A DNA stretch of 64,000 nucleotides from Corylus avellana (Eukaryota > Streptophyta > Magnoliopsida > Fagales > Betulaceae), in the NCBI RefSeq assembly GCF_901000735.1, contig NC_081549.1:21961584-22025583 (forward strand), in the 5' to 3' direction. Position numbers and translations under genes: made by a program. The notes below the pieces were generated by a model, which had not been told where the DNA came from, ran no database searches, and worked only from the letters and a program-made list of their open reading frames with translations. This document shows, piece by piece, positions 21,001 through 31,235 of the stretch. Positions within the stretch are counted from its first letter, which is position 1; every line of letters begins with the position of its first letter.

Positions 21001-21600
21001 CATTTAAAAAATTAATAAACATGTTTCAAACAAAACAAATATAGGCTATATATAGCACTTGTAATAATTTTTAAGATTTGAGCATTCCATTCATACGTGG
21101 CTTTGACCGCATGTTGAACTAAGCAATGTGTCTAATAATTCTTGTTTTCACAAACAACAATCCTCCATTGACTTTACTTGGACCATTATTTTGTCTTGCT
21201 TAAGAGACCAAAACGACCTTGATTTAACAATAACACTGTTAGGGAAAGAAAGCCCATGGGCCATAAGGCTTCAACGTTGGGTTTACGGTTTGCTTGCTTT
21301 TCAAAAAGCTATATATCATAGACACGTTAACCAATTGGTGATAAAGCAAAAAACCATTATTGTACTTGTGTCGACTACTTTTGAAAATTGTGTAAAAGGA
21401 AATGTAAATGGAAGAATTAATGAAGTAGACGGGTGGGTACCCTTTGAAGATACATTATTGGCACTTTCCATTACTATTACCTTCTCATGCATGCTATCAC
21501 CTTTTTATAGTGCTTTTTGACAAAGTCACGTTAAGATAAAGCAAACCAATTATTGTTGGCTATTACTGACTGGGTTAATTTTTACTGCTCTCTCCCTCCC
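18021..21600. other. Intergenic between RLP-B and RLP-C with duplicated promoter-side blocks
   Basis: 18.0-19.1 kb is the downstream flank shared with 37.1-38.2 kb. Blocks at about 19275-19715 and 20880-21335 are two copies of the same upstream sequence: both contain ATATTTTATAATCA, then TTGAGCATTCCATTCATAC, then CCCATGGGCCATAAGGCTTC and GTTTGCTTGCTTTTCAAAAA. A 21-bp tandem duplication (TATCTTTATTTCCTATGTTA) is at about 20308-20350. No gene is supported. Confidence 0.6.
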
Positions 21601-21609
21601 CTATATAAG
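21601..21609 (+). promoter_or_regulatory. TATA box of RLP-C
   Basis: CTATATAAG about 160 bp upstream of the 5'UTR intron. The identical box with the same CCCTATATAAGAAATA context occurs at 30974 (RLP-D) and 39420 (RLP-F). Confidence 0.55.
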
Positions 21610-21763
21610 AAATACGATATACTTGGAGATTTAAATTACCATCATTGTTCGTTCCAGTTGAAGCAAAGCCTTCGCTACCTCTTATTTTTACACTTTCACA
21701 GTTTCCAAATCTCAGCGGTTTTCTGTCAGCTAACGGATATCAGCTACAGCCACAAAAAAAAAT

Positions 21764-21861
21764 GTAATCTACTCTTCGCTCTTACTCTCTTCAACCCATC
21801 ATTAATTTCGCTAACTCTTTCTTCAACTCATTATATATTGTGTGGGTGTCTTTTGTTACAG
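21764..21861 (+). other. Predicted 5'UTR intron of RLP-C (98 bp)
   Basis: Donor AAAAT/GTAATC, acceptor TTGTTACAG, six bases before the ATG at 21868. Unspliced, the upstream leader happens to be open in frame from 21553, but the splice signals are conserved in all paralogues, so the ATG at 21868 is preferred. Confidence 0.65.
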
Positions 21862-21867
21862 CTTCCA

Positions 21868-24800
21868 ATGAGAATTCCACTCTTTTCATGGCTTTTCTTG
21901 ATGCTCATGATATGCTCACTTTCCATCGGCTTATGTATCTTTGCCGTGTCTGGCCAATGCCTTGGCAATCAGCAATCCTTGCTGCTCCAATTGAAGAATA
22001 GCCTTATATTTGGAGGTGCTTCATCCACAAAACTAGTGCACTGGAATCAAAGTGTCGATTGCTGTTCATGGGTAGGTGTAAGCTGCAACGAGGGGCGTGT
22101 TATCGGTCTCGACCTGACCAATGAATCCATCTCTGGTGGACTTGATAATTCAAGCAGCCTCTTTGGTCTTCAATATCTCCAGCACTTGGGTTTGGCTTCT
22201 AACAACTTTTCTTCCGAGATTCCATCCCAATTTGACAAGCTCATGAACTTGAGGTATTTGAACCTATCAAATGCTTGTTTTACGGGGCAGATTCCAATTG
22301 CAATTTCGCACTTGACAAGGTTGGTTACTCTTGATTTATCTACTGATTACTTCAAATGCGAATCTCATTATTCATTGAAACTTGAGAGCCCAAATCTAAA
22401 AATGCTGGTTCAAAACCTTTCGGAGCTTATGGAACTTCATCTTGATCGTGTCAATATATCAACACAGGGGTATGAGTGGGGCACTGCCTTATCATCTTCA
22501 CTACCAAAGCTTAGAGTGTTGAGCTTAACAGATTGTCTTCTTTCGGGGCCTCTTGATTCCTCGTTAACAAATCTTCAGTCTCTCTCAATTATTCGTCTTG
22601 ATGATAACGATTTTGATTCTCCAGTTCCAGAATCTTTTGCAGATTTCAAAAATTTGACATCCTTGATTCTCTCTTTTTGTCGGATGAATGGAACTTTTCC
22701 AGAAAAGATCTTTCAAATTCCAACACTGGAAACGCTTGACTTATCAAGTAATTATCGTCTTCAGGGTTCGTTGCCAGAATTTCCTTCCAATGGATCTCTT
22801 CGAATGCTGGCGCTTCGTGTCACAAACTTTTCAGGGGAATTGCCACGTTCTATTGGTAACCTGAAAATGTTGTCCTTAATAGATCTTTTTTATTGCAATT
22901 TCAATGGATCAATCCCAACGTCAATGGCTAGCCTCACACAATTGCTTTATTTGGACATGTCATCCAACAACTTCGTCGAATCAATTCCATCATTCAGCAT
23001 GAGCAAGAGTTTGACCACAATAGACCTTTCCCATAATAATTTATCAGGTCAGATTACTTCCACTCGGTGGGAAGAACTTTTGAATCTAAAGGTTCTTGAC
23101 TTGACGTACAATTCATTGGAAGGAAGTATTCCAATTTCTTTGCTTTCCCTTCCATCATTGCAAGAACTAGGACTTCACAACAACCAATTTTCTGGTCCAC
23201 TCAATGACTTGTCGAATGTCTCTTCTTGTCTACTGGAAACCCTTGATTTGAGTCACAATAACTTGGAAGGGCCAATACCCACGTCTTTGTTTTTCCTTCA
23301 ATCATTGATAGAGCTAACACTTAGCAATAATCGATTTTCTGGTCAACTCAATGAATTTCCAACTGTTTCTTCTTCCCTATTGAGGTACCTTGATTTGAGT
23401 CACAACAACTTGGAAGGGCCAATACCCATGTCTCTCTTTGAGATCCAAAGTCTTAGGAGTCTCTCACTCTCTTGGAACAACTTTAACGGCTCCTTGCAGC
23501 TTAATGTGATTATGACTATGAGAAGTCTTTCAGATCTTGATCTATCCCACAACAACTTAGGATTGGCTTCTAGCAAATTGAAAACATATCCTCACTTCTT
23601 GATAAGTCAATCCACATTATCAAGTCTAGATCTTTCAGACAATGAGATTCATGGAGAGATACCCAATTGGATTTGGGAACTTCCTTATCTTAACTCATTA
23701 AATCTTTCTTATAACCATCTAGAGACTCTAGATTTTTCTTTACTCAACATGTCTTCTTTGACGTCCTTAGACCTTCGCTCCAACCAGCTCCAAGGGCAAC
23801 TCTCAGCTTTCCCAGAACATGCTAAATACTTGGATTTCTCAGGAAATAACTTCAGCTGTGTCATACCAGCTAATATTGGCAACTTCCTTACTGACACTTA
23901 TTTCTTCTCTCTTTCGAATAATAAGTTCAATGGGAGTATTCCTAGATCAATATGCAACGCTACAAAGCTTTTTGTTCTAGATTTGTCTGATAATTTATTG
24001 AGTGGCAAAATTCCTCAATGCTTATTTATGATGAGTGGGGAGCCCCAAAGTCTTCATCTAACTCAGCTTTCACGGAATCAAATAGTTCAAGAGAATCCGT
24101 ATAAACAGGATCAAGGGATGTCAAATCAAGGTTTAGGGGTGCTGAATCTATACAGAAATAATCTCATTGGCACAATTCCTAATGTGTTTCCAAGCAATTG
24201 TGGCTTACAAACTTTAAATCTTAATGGAAACCAACTGGAAGGAAAGCTACCAAAATTTTTGGCCCAATGCACATCTTTGGAAGTTTTAGACCTTGGGAAC
24301 AACCACATTGAGGATGCCTTCCCATGTTACTTGAAGAACATATCCATGTTACATGTCCTTGTTCTACGATCTAACAAATTTTACGGGCCCATTGATTGTC
24401 GAGGGCTTAATGCCTCCTTGTAAGAGCTTCAAATTGTAGACCTTGCTGCAAACAATTTCATCGGAAAGCTTCCAATAAAATACTTTTCGGATTGGAAAGC
24501 AATAACAGATGATATAATTGAGGTCGAATCTGTGCTCAATCACGTCCGAGTTGGACAGGGTGGACTGAGTGGGCCGAGGAATGCTTACAATCGTGGGGAA
24601 ACTGGGATAAACATTTATTATCAAGATGTGATAACTGTTACCATGAAAGGACATGAGGCAAAGATAGTGAAGATCCTAAATATCTTCACCTCCCTCGACT
24701 TCTCATGCAACAATTTTGATGGGTCTATACCTGGAGAAATAGGAGAACTCAAATCACTATATATTCTCAACTTGTCACATAATGCTTTCAAGGGTCAAAT

Positions 24801-25305
24801 TCCCCCGTCTCTTGGAAAATTGAGTAAATTGGAGTCATTGGACTTGTCAAGTAACGAGCTTACAGGTGAGATTCCATTCCAGCTTGCAGATGGTCTTACT
24901 TTCCTATCAGTCCTTAACCTTTCGTTCAATCAATTGGTGGGAAAGATTCCACAGATCAAGCAATTTGCTACATTCTCGGAAACTTCCTATGAAGGGAACA
25001 TAGGATTATGTGGCTTTCCTTTAAAAGAAAAATGTACAAGTGAAGAGCCAAGATCATCGCCTCCAACATCTGAAGAAACTCATTCAAATTCTAGAAATGC
25101 AATTGATTGGAACTTCTTAAGTGCTGAATTAGGATTTATTTTCGGCTTTGGGATTGTTATTGGACCTCTAATGTTTTGGAAGAGGTGGAGGATATGCTAC
25201 TACAAACATGCTGATGACATCTTTTTCAAGATGTTCCCTCAACTATATATTAGAATAGAAAATCGTCAAAGACGAGCACACAAGAATCAAGGACGGAGGC
25301 ATTAG
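21868..25305 (+). pseudogene. RLP-C: full-length Ve1-like receptor-like protein with one nonsense codon
   Basis: 1145 codons in one frame to the TAG at 25303-25305, interrupted only by TAA at 24421-24423 (codon 852). Its near twin RLP-F has TCA (Ser) at this place (GCCTCCTTGTCAGAGC against GCCTCCTTGTAAGAGC), so a single C-to-A change explains the stop. Domains as in the family: signal peptide ending near VSGQ, LRRNT_2 with DCCSWVGVSC, about 32 LRRs, island with YYQDVITVTMKG after the stop, transmembrane helix and basic tail ending QGRRH. The truncated 851-residue product would lack the island, last LRRs, membrane anchor and tail. A base-call error cannot be excluded because it is one base in an otherwise clean frame. 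Confidence 0.85.
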
Positions 25306-27270
25306 TGGTAGATATGAGGAACAATGCAATCAGGTTACTTTGACTCTTCTTTTTTGTCCATATATATATATATATATTATTGAAATACTGTTCTTATATT
25401 AGATTGCAGGTGACTTAAGAGTGCTCATGGAATGTGGAAGCCAAAGTAACTCATGCTGATTGGTGTCACACTTGCCTTGACAATTCACACATGGGATGTA
25501 GAATTACACAATAGTGATCACTATTGTATATTAGTGCTCGAATTTTAGTGTAAGATTTGTAATATTACTCTATGCTTATTCATCCAATGCGTAATTCTAG
25601 TGATTACGTAAAACGTTAACAATACCAAGTTCATTGGGATGCCACTTTGTATCTCACTGAGCACGTAGGTATGTTTGTATTCTATTTTTGTATTTCACCG
25701 AGTTGTGTGCTTCTTCATAAAGATGATGCTTTTCTGACACTTTGACATTCTTGTGTCTCTTTTAAGTCCTCAAATGTTATTGAGGACCTTTATAGAAAAG
25801 AAATTGAGAGATCTAAAGATTGCATTATTACAACTATTTCGGCCTAGAATTAAGAGAAACCATATTTTTACATTATAATCTCAAGTTTTGAACCACATAT
25901 AATGTTCATCCCGGCCATAAAAGCCAGAAATTCTTCTACACAAGCGGTGAGGAGTTTAGATTAATGTATAAATTCCGAATATACTACCAACTTGTGTTTT
26001 CTCGAAATAAGCATATATAGATATATATGTTTTTCTGAAAACACAACACAACGAACAATTTTATTAATTGGACCACACATAAAACATATCCTAAAATGTG
26101 GACTAAAAAAAAGTGTCTCAATTTCTGAATCATATAAAAACTCTCCCTTGAGCCGACTAAAATAAACCTTCTCTCCCAAATTAATGACTATATTGAATTT
26201 TGTTAATACTACTTTTTGAAATTGATTGTGACCATTTGTAAAATCAATATATAAAAGTGATGAATTATTTTATTTCTCAAAAAACGAAAATTAATAAGTT
26301 TTATTTGATTATATATATAGAAAATAAGTCAAACAGTGAAAATAAGTCAAACAGTACTTAGACAAACGTAGAGTTAATTCATAAATTGGGAAATGAAAGA
26401 AAAACCATGGTTTACTTAGAATTTTTTTTTTCCCTATCATTTGTCATTTAATTTTTAAATACTTTTGTATCAAATATTCTTATATTCTTGAAGTTACTTT
26501 GAAAAGAACAAATAATTCGTCTATGATGCCTAAGAGTACACCAAATATAAAAATCTTATATTTTGAAGAATTCGGTCAAATTTTTAATCATTTCTGAACG
26601 TTGAGTTTAATCGCATTGAAAAACTGTTAGAGCATTCTCAATCATGAGCTTCTATTTTTTAGATAAATTAGGCTAAAAATTAACTTTTCTCTAGTTTAAC
26701 TAGCAGATATGCAAAAATATCAAATAATAAACTCTTTAAATATAATTTTTATTCTATCTTCATTCATTTTGTAAACCATAGACAATGGAGTATGAACAAC
26801 GTGAAAATATTAAAATTCAATGCGAACATTCTGTCAATTTTTTAATTTTAATTTTTAATCTACTCCTCATAAGGTAATATATTATATTTTATTGAAAAAT
26901 ATGCGTTTGAACTGGTTATTGGATTTCGATTAATGGGCTTAGTTCTTAAGCATGAATGTGGTTCGAATGGTTTATGCCTTAAATCACAAATTATTGAATT
27001 AATATTTTAATACCCTTTAATTATTTAATGTTTCATTGCTCAATATCCACAACGTCCTTTGTTGCTAAAGAGGGAGGCATTGGTTGGTAAAGAGGGAGGC
27101 ATTTCGGTCAAATCCAAAGTCACATTACTTTGAAGGACAAAAAGGAGACAGTTTCCTTTTACATTTGGTGGAATAATTTTTTAAAATTTAATTTATTAAA
27201 CAGACATTTATTCTTATTCAATTCTTAGAGTGACTTCTAGCATTATTATATTTTTCTGTCTGCCAACACA
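25306..27270. other. Downstream flank of RLP-C
   Basis: Begins with the predicted 3'UTR intron (25334-25409). The stretch 25380-26430 is repeated almost unchanged at 35394-36408 behind RLP-E and partly at 43220-43848 behind RLP-F. A 23-bp tandem repeat (TAAAGAGGGAGGCATT...) is at about 27066-27102. No gene seen. Confidence 0.65.
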
Positions 27271-27426
27271 TCATCTAGATCACCAATGTAATGAACTATT
27301 CGTTCTTACTCTCTTCAACCCATCACTAATTTCATTAACTCTTCAACTTATTATTGCATGTGTGGGTGTCTCTTGTAATAGCATCCAATGAGAATTCCAC
27401 TCCTTTCATGGCTTTTCTTGATGCCG
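27271..27426 (+). pseudogene. RLP relic: 5'UTR and first codons only
   Basis: 27290-27380 matches the 5'UTR intron of the family (CTCTTCAACCCATCACTAAT, then GGGTGTCTCTTG). It is followed by CATCCAATGAGAATTCCACT with ATG at 27388-27390 and about 12 codons that read like the RLP signal peptide. After that the sequence turns into the distal downstream flank of RLP genes (AGGTGAGGAGTTTAG, TTGTGTTTTCTCAAAATAAG). The acceptor has changed from TTACAG to TAATAG. A deletion removed everything between the signal peptide and the distal 3' flank. Confidence 0.75.
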
Positions 27427-28555
27427 TTATATATAACACATTAGCCAAGTGTACTCATAATAAGGCCAGGTGAGGAGTTTAGCTACCTGCTTGTGTTTTC
27501 TCAAAATAAGCATATATAATATAGCATTTATTTTTTTGAAAACACAACCAACAATTTTATTAATTGGACCACATATAAAACATATCCTAAAATGTGGACT
27601 TCAAAAAAAAAAAAAAAAAGTTCTCACATTTATATTACTTAAAAAAATGTTTTTCAAACAAAGACCAAAAAAACTTTTTTTTTTTTTTTTTTTAATCTTT
27701 ATATCACGTAAAACACATTTTTCAAACCAAAACCAAAAATCACTTTTCAAAATCATTATCAAACATATGAGAAGTTTGATTTTTACAATTAAAAAATATG
27801 AATTTTAAGCAAATGACAAATAGTTCATTCTATCGTATTTTGCATCTAACTTTTAACATAAAATGGGCTAAGTTTGATGAACTGGGGATGGAGATATTGA
27901 CGATTGCATTGCTTGCTGGGTTGGCTTTGGCCCGCTGACCCGACTGCGTACGTACGTCATTGGTTGGCACAGTTATGTCCGGATACGTGACCCAATTCTA
28001 ATCATCTTAATGGGTTCCAATTTCAACTTGAATTTCCGGGATTTTTTATTTTTCTTTTGGATTTTTCTTATTTATTTATCTTACGAGTGGCAAGAAGCCC
28101 CTTCCTCCTGTATCAACTTCTTGGGCTTCTTGCACTTCTTTGACACTTTTTAATTTAGTCTATTAAACCCATATATGATTTTAGAGCAGGTTAAAAATGT
28201 ATATGAAAATTACACACTATTAAAAATGTAAATAAGAATCACATGTTTTAAGTGTTAGAGTATATAATAAGGATAGAAATTATTTACAATAAATGATAAA
28301 TTGTTTGTTGTAAGTGAAGGAATTTGATTATGAATAAAATTACATTTGAAATTATTCAAATTATTTTGTAAGCTTTATAAATAGAGCCTTATACACAATA
28401 AAATTAAGACAATAACTTCAGTGTGGACGTTGCACAAAACAAGGCTTTTATGCCCATTATTCAGAGGTCGCCACGTCAGGTTGGCACAAAATAAATGCAT
28501 GCAAACAAAACACAAGATTTAACCCACCATTATTATTCTTTTTTTTTTAAAAAAT
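27427..28555. other. Intergenic, RLP-type distal flank then unassigned sequence
   Basis: 27460-27620 is RLP downstream flank. Long A and T runs lie at 27604-27621 and 27676-27695. The rest has no gene or element that I recognise. Confidence 0.5.
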
Positions 28556-28860
28556 ACATTCAACACAACCGCTCGCAGCCGGCAAAAGTCACTGCTTGTT
28601 GAACCCTGCTGCGTCGCTGCCCGGTATCTCTGTCTGTCTCTCTGGTAGTTTTGAAACCGACAGCCATCCCAAGTGGGCCCATGGGGTGGCACGCAGCCAC
28701 CCCCGGCCAAATCTGGGATGGCCGCGCGCCACCCTTGATGAGCTGGGGTGGCTCGCGCGGCCACCCCAGGGCCTAGGGGTGGCTCGTGTGGCCGCAGCCA
28801 CCCCTTATATTTGATATAATTAGGTGTAATTAGTTTTTTTTGTTTTTTTTTTTTTTTTTC
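28556..28860. repeat. GC-rich repeat with three imperfect hairpins, poly-T bordered
   Basis: Between T/A runs (28540-28555 and 28833-28860) lies a strongly GC-rich island. It has three small palindromes of GGGTGGC...GCCACCC type at about 28684-28706, 28743-28769 and 28776-28805. The same GGTGGC/GCCACC hairpin type occurs in the arms of the giant palindrome (3425-3475 and 6460-6515). The short frames through it (28519-28947) are by-products of the repeat. Confidence 0.55.
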
Positions 28861-28974
28861 TAAACTTGGGTTTAGTGTGGTTGAAGTCACTTTCTGATTG
28901 GTGGCACAAACCCACCCTTTTATGCCACGACCACATAGAAGATGCACTCTAAAATCAATGAATAAGAGTACGAT

Positions 28975-29240
28975 GCTCTCATGTTTGAGATAATTCTTGT
29001 TTTCACAAACAACAACCCTCCATTGACTAAGACTTGGACTAGTATTTTATCTTACTTAAGAGACCGAAACAACCTAGATTTAACAATTACATTTTATTAG
29101 GGAAAGAAAGTTCATGAGGCTTAAACGTTGGGTTTATGGTTTGGTTGCTTGCTCTTCTAAAAGCTATATACACGTTAAACCTTAATGATAAAGCAAAACC
29201 GTTATTGCGCCGATTACTTTTGAAAAATTTGTAAAATGTA
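28975..29240 (+). repeat. Orphan copy of the RLP-C/F-type upstream region
   Basis: ATAATTCTTGTTTTCACAAA, ACCCTCCATTGACT, TTAAGAGACCGAAAC and AACGTTGGGTTTATGGTTTG follow in the same order as upstream of RLP-C (21130-21350) and RLP-F (38950-39200), but no RLP coding sequence follows. It is a promoter-side remnant. Confidence 0.6.
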
Positions 29241-29419
29241 GTGTAAAATATTTTTTATATCACATAATTTACTTTTTATTACTAGTAAAAAAAAAATTAC
29301 TATAAAATAAAATTTTTTCACTTTTTTCAATTTCACTTTTTCACTTTTTTATATCAATTATTATTTTCTTTTTTTTAAGTGAACAATGTGCAGAGGTGTT
29401 TGTATTGTTTAACAAACAC

Positions 29420-29517
29420 TCTTAAGAGGTAGCTCAATCAGTTGAAACCACGCCTAATGAAGCGGAGATTACTAGTTTGAATCCTTCTCTCTCTTGTGCA
29501 AACATGTCAAAATAAAA
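29420..29517 (+). mobile_element. tRNA-derived SINE with 9-bp target duplication (first copy)
   Basis: A-box-like TAGCTCAATCAG at 29430-29441, B-box-like AGTTTGAATCC at 29474-29484, then the GCAAACATGTC motif and an A-rich tail. Exact direct repeats AACAAACAC lie at 29411-29419 and 29518-29526. It is inserted in a polygalacturonase remnant and duplicated together with it at 30241. Confidence 0.8.
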
Positions 29518-29526
29518 AACAAACAC

Positions 29527-29583
29527 CCCCAGGCCCGCAATGTTCTCAATCTACAAGTTAGTGGCATGGGGCCAATTGAAATT
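29527..29583 (-). pseudogene. Polygalacturonase (GH28) remnant, short copy
   Basis: Minus-strand reading gives ISIGP followed, after a frame change, by TNL-stop-IENIAG. This resembles the polygalacturonase segment ISIGPGTTNLWIENIACG (family consensus). It is the truncated counterpart of 30348-30644; an LTR-like insertion begins right after it at 29584. Confidence 0.4.
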
Positions 29584-29969
29584 GTTGATGCACAGTTTTC
29601 CAAGTGATGACGTGACACGCCTGCCGAGCTTAAGTTGACCGACACACAAGGTATTTGACTGCACAACAAGAAAGAAAGATCGAAGTGACCGGGGGTGAGC
29701 CGGCGTGAGCACTCCGATGCCTAAGTCAGAATGAGAAAGAAAAATGATACTGTCAACAACTATAGAACTCAGAGAATGAGAGTTGTGATTACCTTTGCTT
29801 TGACCACATGACTTGTATTTATAGGCAGGGAGAGGATTTGATTTTCCATGTATTCAGGAATCTTATCCTTTAATATCAGCTGAACAAACATTTGAATGAA
29901 AGATCATGTTTGTTAGTTGTTCCACTATTTCAGCGATTTGTAATCTGTTTAGGCCATATCAACTTAAAG
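29584..29969 (-). mobile_element. LTR-like fragment running into the assembly gap
   Basis: The second copy of the flanking sequence continues AATTGAAATGTAGTCATC, whereas here AATTGAAAT is followed by TGTTGATGCAC, which on the minus strand is an LTR-type end (GTGCATCAACA). The region has the GGGGGTGAGCC and GCACTCCGATGCCTAAGTCA blocks common in plant LTRs, and TTGTATTTATAGGC as a possible TATA/leader. The other end is lost in the gap. Confidence 0.4.
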
Positions 29970-30069
29970 NNNNNNNNNNNNNNNNNNNNNNNNNNNNNNN
30001 NNNNNNNNNNNNNNNNNNNNNNNNNNNNNNNNNNNNNNNNNNNNNNNNNNNNNNNNNNNNNNNNNNNNN
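29970..30069. other. Assembly gap, 100 N
   Basis: Exactly 100 N, a conventional size for a gap of unknown length. It lies between two nearly identical segments. Confidence 0.95.
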
Positions 30070-30404
30070 TTTTTATATCACATAATTTACTTTTTATTAC
30101 TAGTAAAAAAAAAAAATTACTATAAAATAAAATTTTTACACTTTTTTCAATTTCACTTTTTCACTTTTTTATATCAATTATTATTTTCTTTTTTTTTAAG
30201 TGAACAATGTGCGGAGGTGTTTGTATTGTTTAACAAACACTCTTAAGAGGTAGCTCAATCAGTTGGGACCACGCCTAATGAAGCGGAGATTACTAGTTTG
30301 AATCATTCTCTCTCTTGTGCAAACATGTCAAAATAAAAAACAAACACCCCATGCCCGCAATGTTCTCAATCTACAAGTTAGTGGCATGGGGCCAATTGAA
30401 ATGT
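30070..30404 (+). repeat. Second copy of 29248-29583 immediately after the gap
   Basis: Same sequence as 29248-29583, including the SINE and its target duplication, with roughly eight visible differences (for example GTGCGGAGG for GTGCAGAGG). It starts right at the gap edge. Confidence 0.85.
30241..30338 (+). mobile_element. tRNA-derived SINE, copy within the duplicated segment
   Basis: Same insertion as at 29420, with AACAAACAC at 30232-30240 and 30339-30347. It is not an independent insertion, because the flanks are the same. Confidence 0.8.
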
Positions 30405-30644
30405 AGTCATCGCGGATCCGGATCTTGGAGTTGATCGAAGAGCATGACTCCTGGCGATAACCGCAAATGAATGCCTTCGGCGGTGATCTTGACGCATGAC
30501 GCCTTGCATTTTCACGTTCTGGCAGCCATTGACACCGTTGTGGAACATTTGTCTGTTTCGGGAGGTTAATCCAATCAACAGGATATGTTGTTGGAGTGGG
30601 AATATTCCAGCGTCTGCTTGCGTACACACAACAAAAAGCTCCAA
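30348..30644 (-). pseudogene. Polygalacturonase (GH28) remnant with frameshifts
   Basis: On the minus strand from 30644, pieces in different frames read like a plant polygalacturonase in the right order: RQMFHNGVNGCQNVKMQGV, then (shifted) ITAEGIHL in place of the NTDGIH block, then DDYISIGP in place of DDCISIGP, then (shifted) TNL-stop-IENIAG. Polygalacturonases cleave pectin in the cell wall (family knowledge). The catalytic blocks are altered, the frame is broken at least twice, and only about 100 codons remain. The assignment rests on block order recognised by eye. Confidence 0.5.
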
Positions 30645-30831
30645 TTAATTATTATATTACAACCAAAAAAGAAGAGAAGAGCAATATTTTATGTATTAAC
30701 AAGGAACATTTGAATCACATGATCCAGGGCAATTAAATATGTTAATAAAATCCAGATTCCAATACCTTAATTTATACTGTCGGTTGCTTTTTTTTTTTTT
30801 TTGTCGGTTGCTTTTTGAATATAATGCTTAA
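30645..30831. other. Intergenic
   Basis: Short AT-rich stretch with a T-rich run at 30788-30802; no feature recognised. Confidence 0.5.
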
Positions 30832-30940
30832 CCATTATTATGGTTTGTGGAAAGGACGCTGCTACCGATCGAGTACTGAGTTTCCAACCAAAACGCGTCC
30901 ACTGCTTTCTCAGAAGTCAAGCAAACTCGTTAAGGCTATT
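30832..30940 (+). promoter_or_regulatory. RLP-D promoter module: CGCG box and W-box core
   Basis: CATTATTATGGTTTGTGGAA, then GAGTACTGAGTTTCC, then AACCAAAACGCGTCC with ACGCGT at 30893-30898, then CAGAAGTCAAGC with AGTCAA (reverse W-box core) at 30915-30920. It lies about 60 bp upstream of the TATA box at 30974-30982 (CTATATAAG). This is the best preserved and best placed copy of the module in the window. Confidence 0.6.
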
Positions 30941-31128
30941 GGTGATTGGGTCAATTACTGCTCTCTCCCTTCCCTATATAAGAAATATGATATACTTGGA
31001 GATTTAAATTATCATCATTCTTCGTTTCAGTTGAAGCAAAGCCTTTGCTACCTCTTATTTTACACTTTCACAATTTCCAAATCCCAGCGGTTTTCTGTTA
31101 GCTGACGGATCAGCTACAGCCCCAAAAT

Positions 31129-31229
31129 GTAATCTTACTCTCTTCAACCCATCACTAATTAGTAATTTCATTAACTCTTTCTTCAACTCATTACATATTA
31201 ATTGTACGTGTGGGTGTCTTTTGTTACAG
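31129..31229 (+). other. Predicted 5'UTR intron of RLP-D (101 bp)
   Basis: Donor CCAAAAT/GTAATC and acceptor TTGTTACAG, six bases before the ATG at 31236, as in the paralogues. Confidence 0.7.
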
Positions 31230-31235
31230 CTTCCA

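Noticed and set aside
21553..21867. Longer N-terminus for RLP-C (and RLP-F from 39372) reading through the leader.
   Set aside because: The leader contains a conserved GT...TTACAG intron, the extension lacks a signal peptide, and the paralogues with the same leader do not keep it open.
28519..28947. 142-codon minus-strand frame.
   Set aside because: Generated by the GC-rich hairpin repeat and a poly-T tract; no recognisable domain.
29430..29484. A- and B-box-like sequences could mark a tRNA gene.
   Set aside because: No cloverleaf can be drawn, the body has an A-rich tail and a target duplication, and the same sequence recurs with other flanks: it is a SINE.
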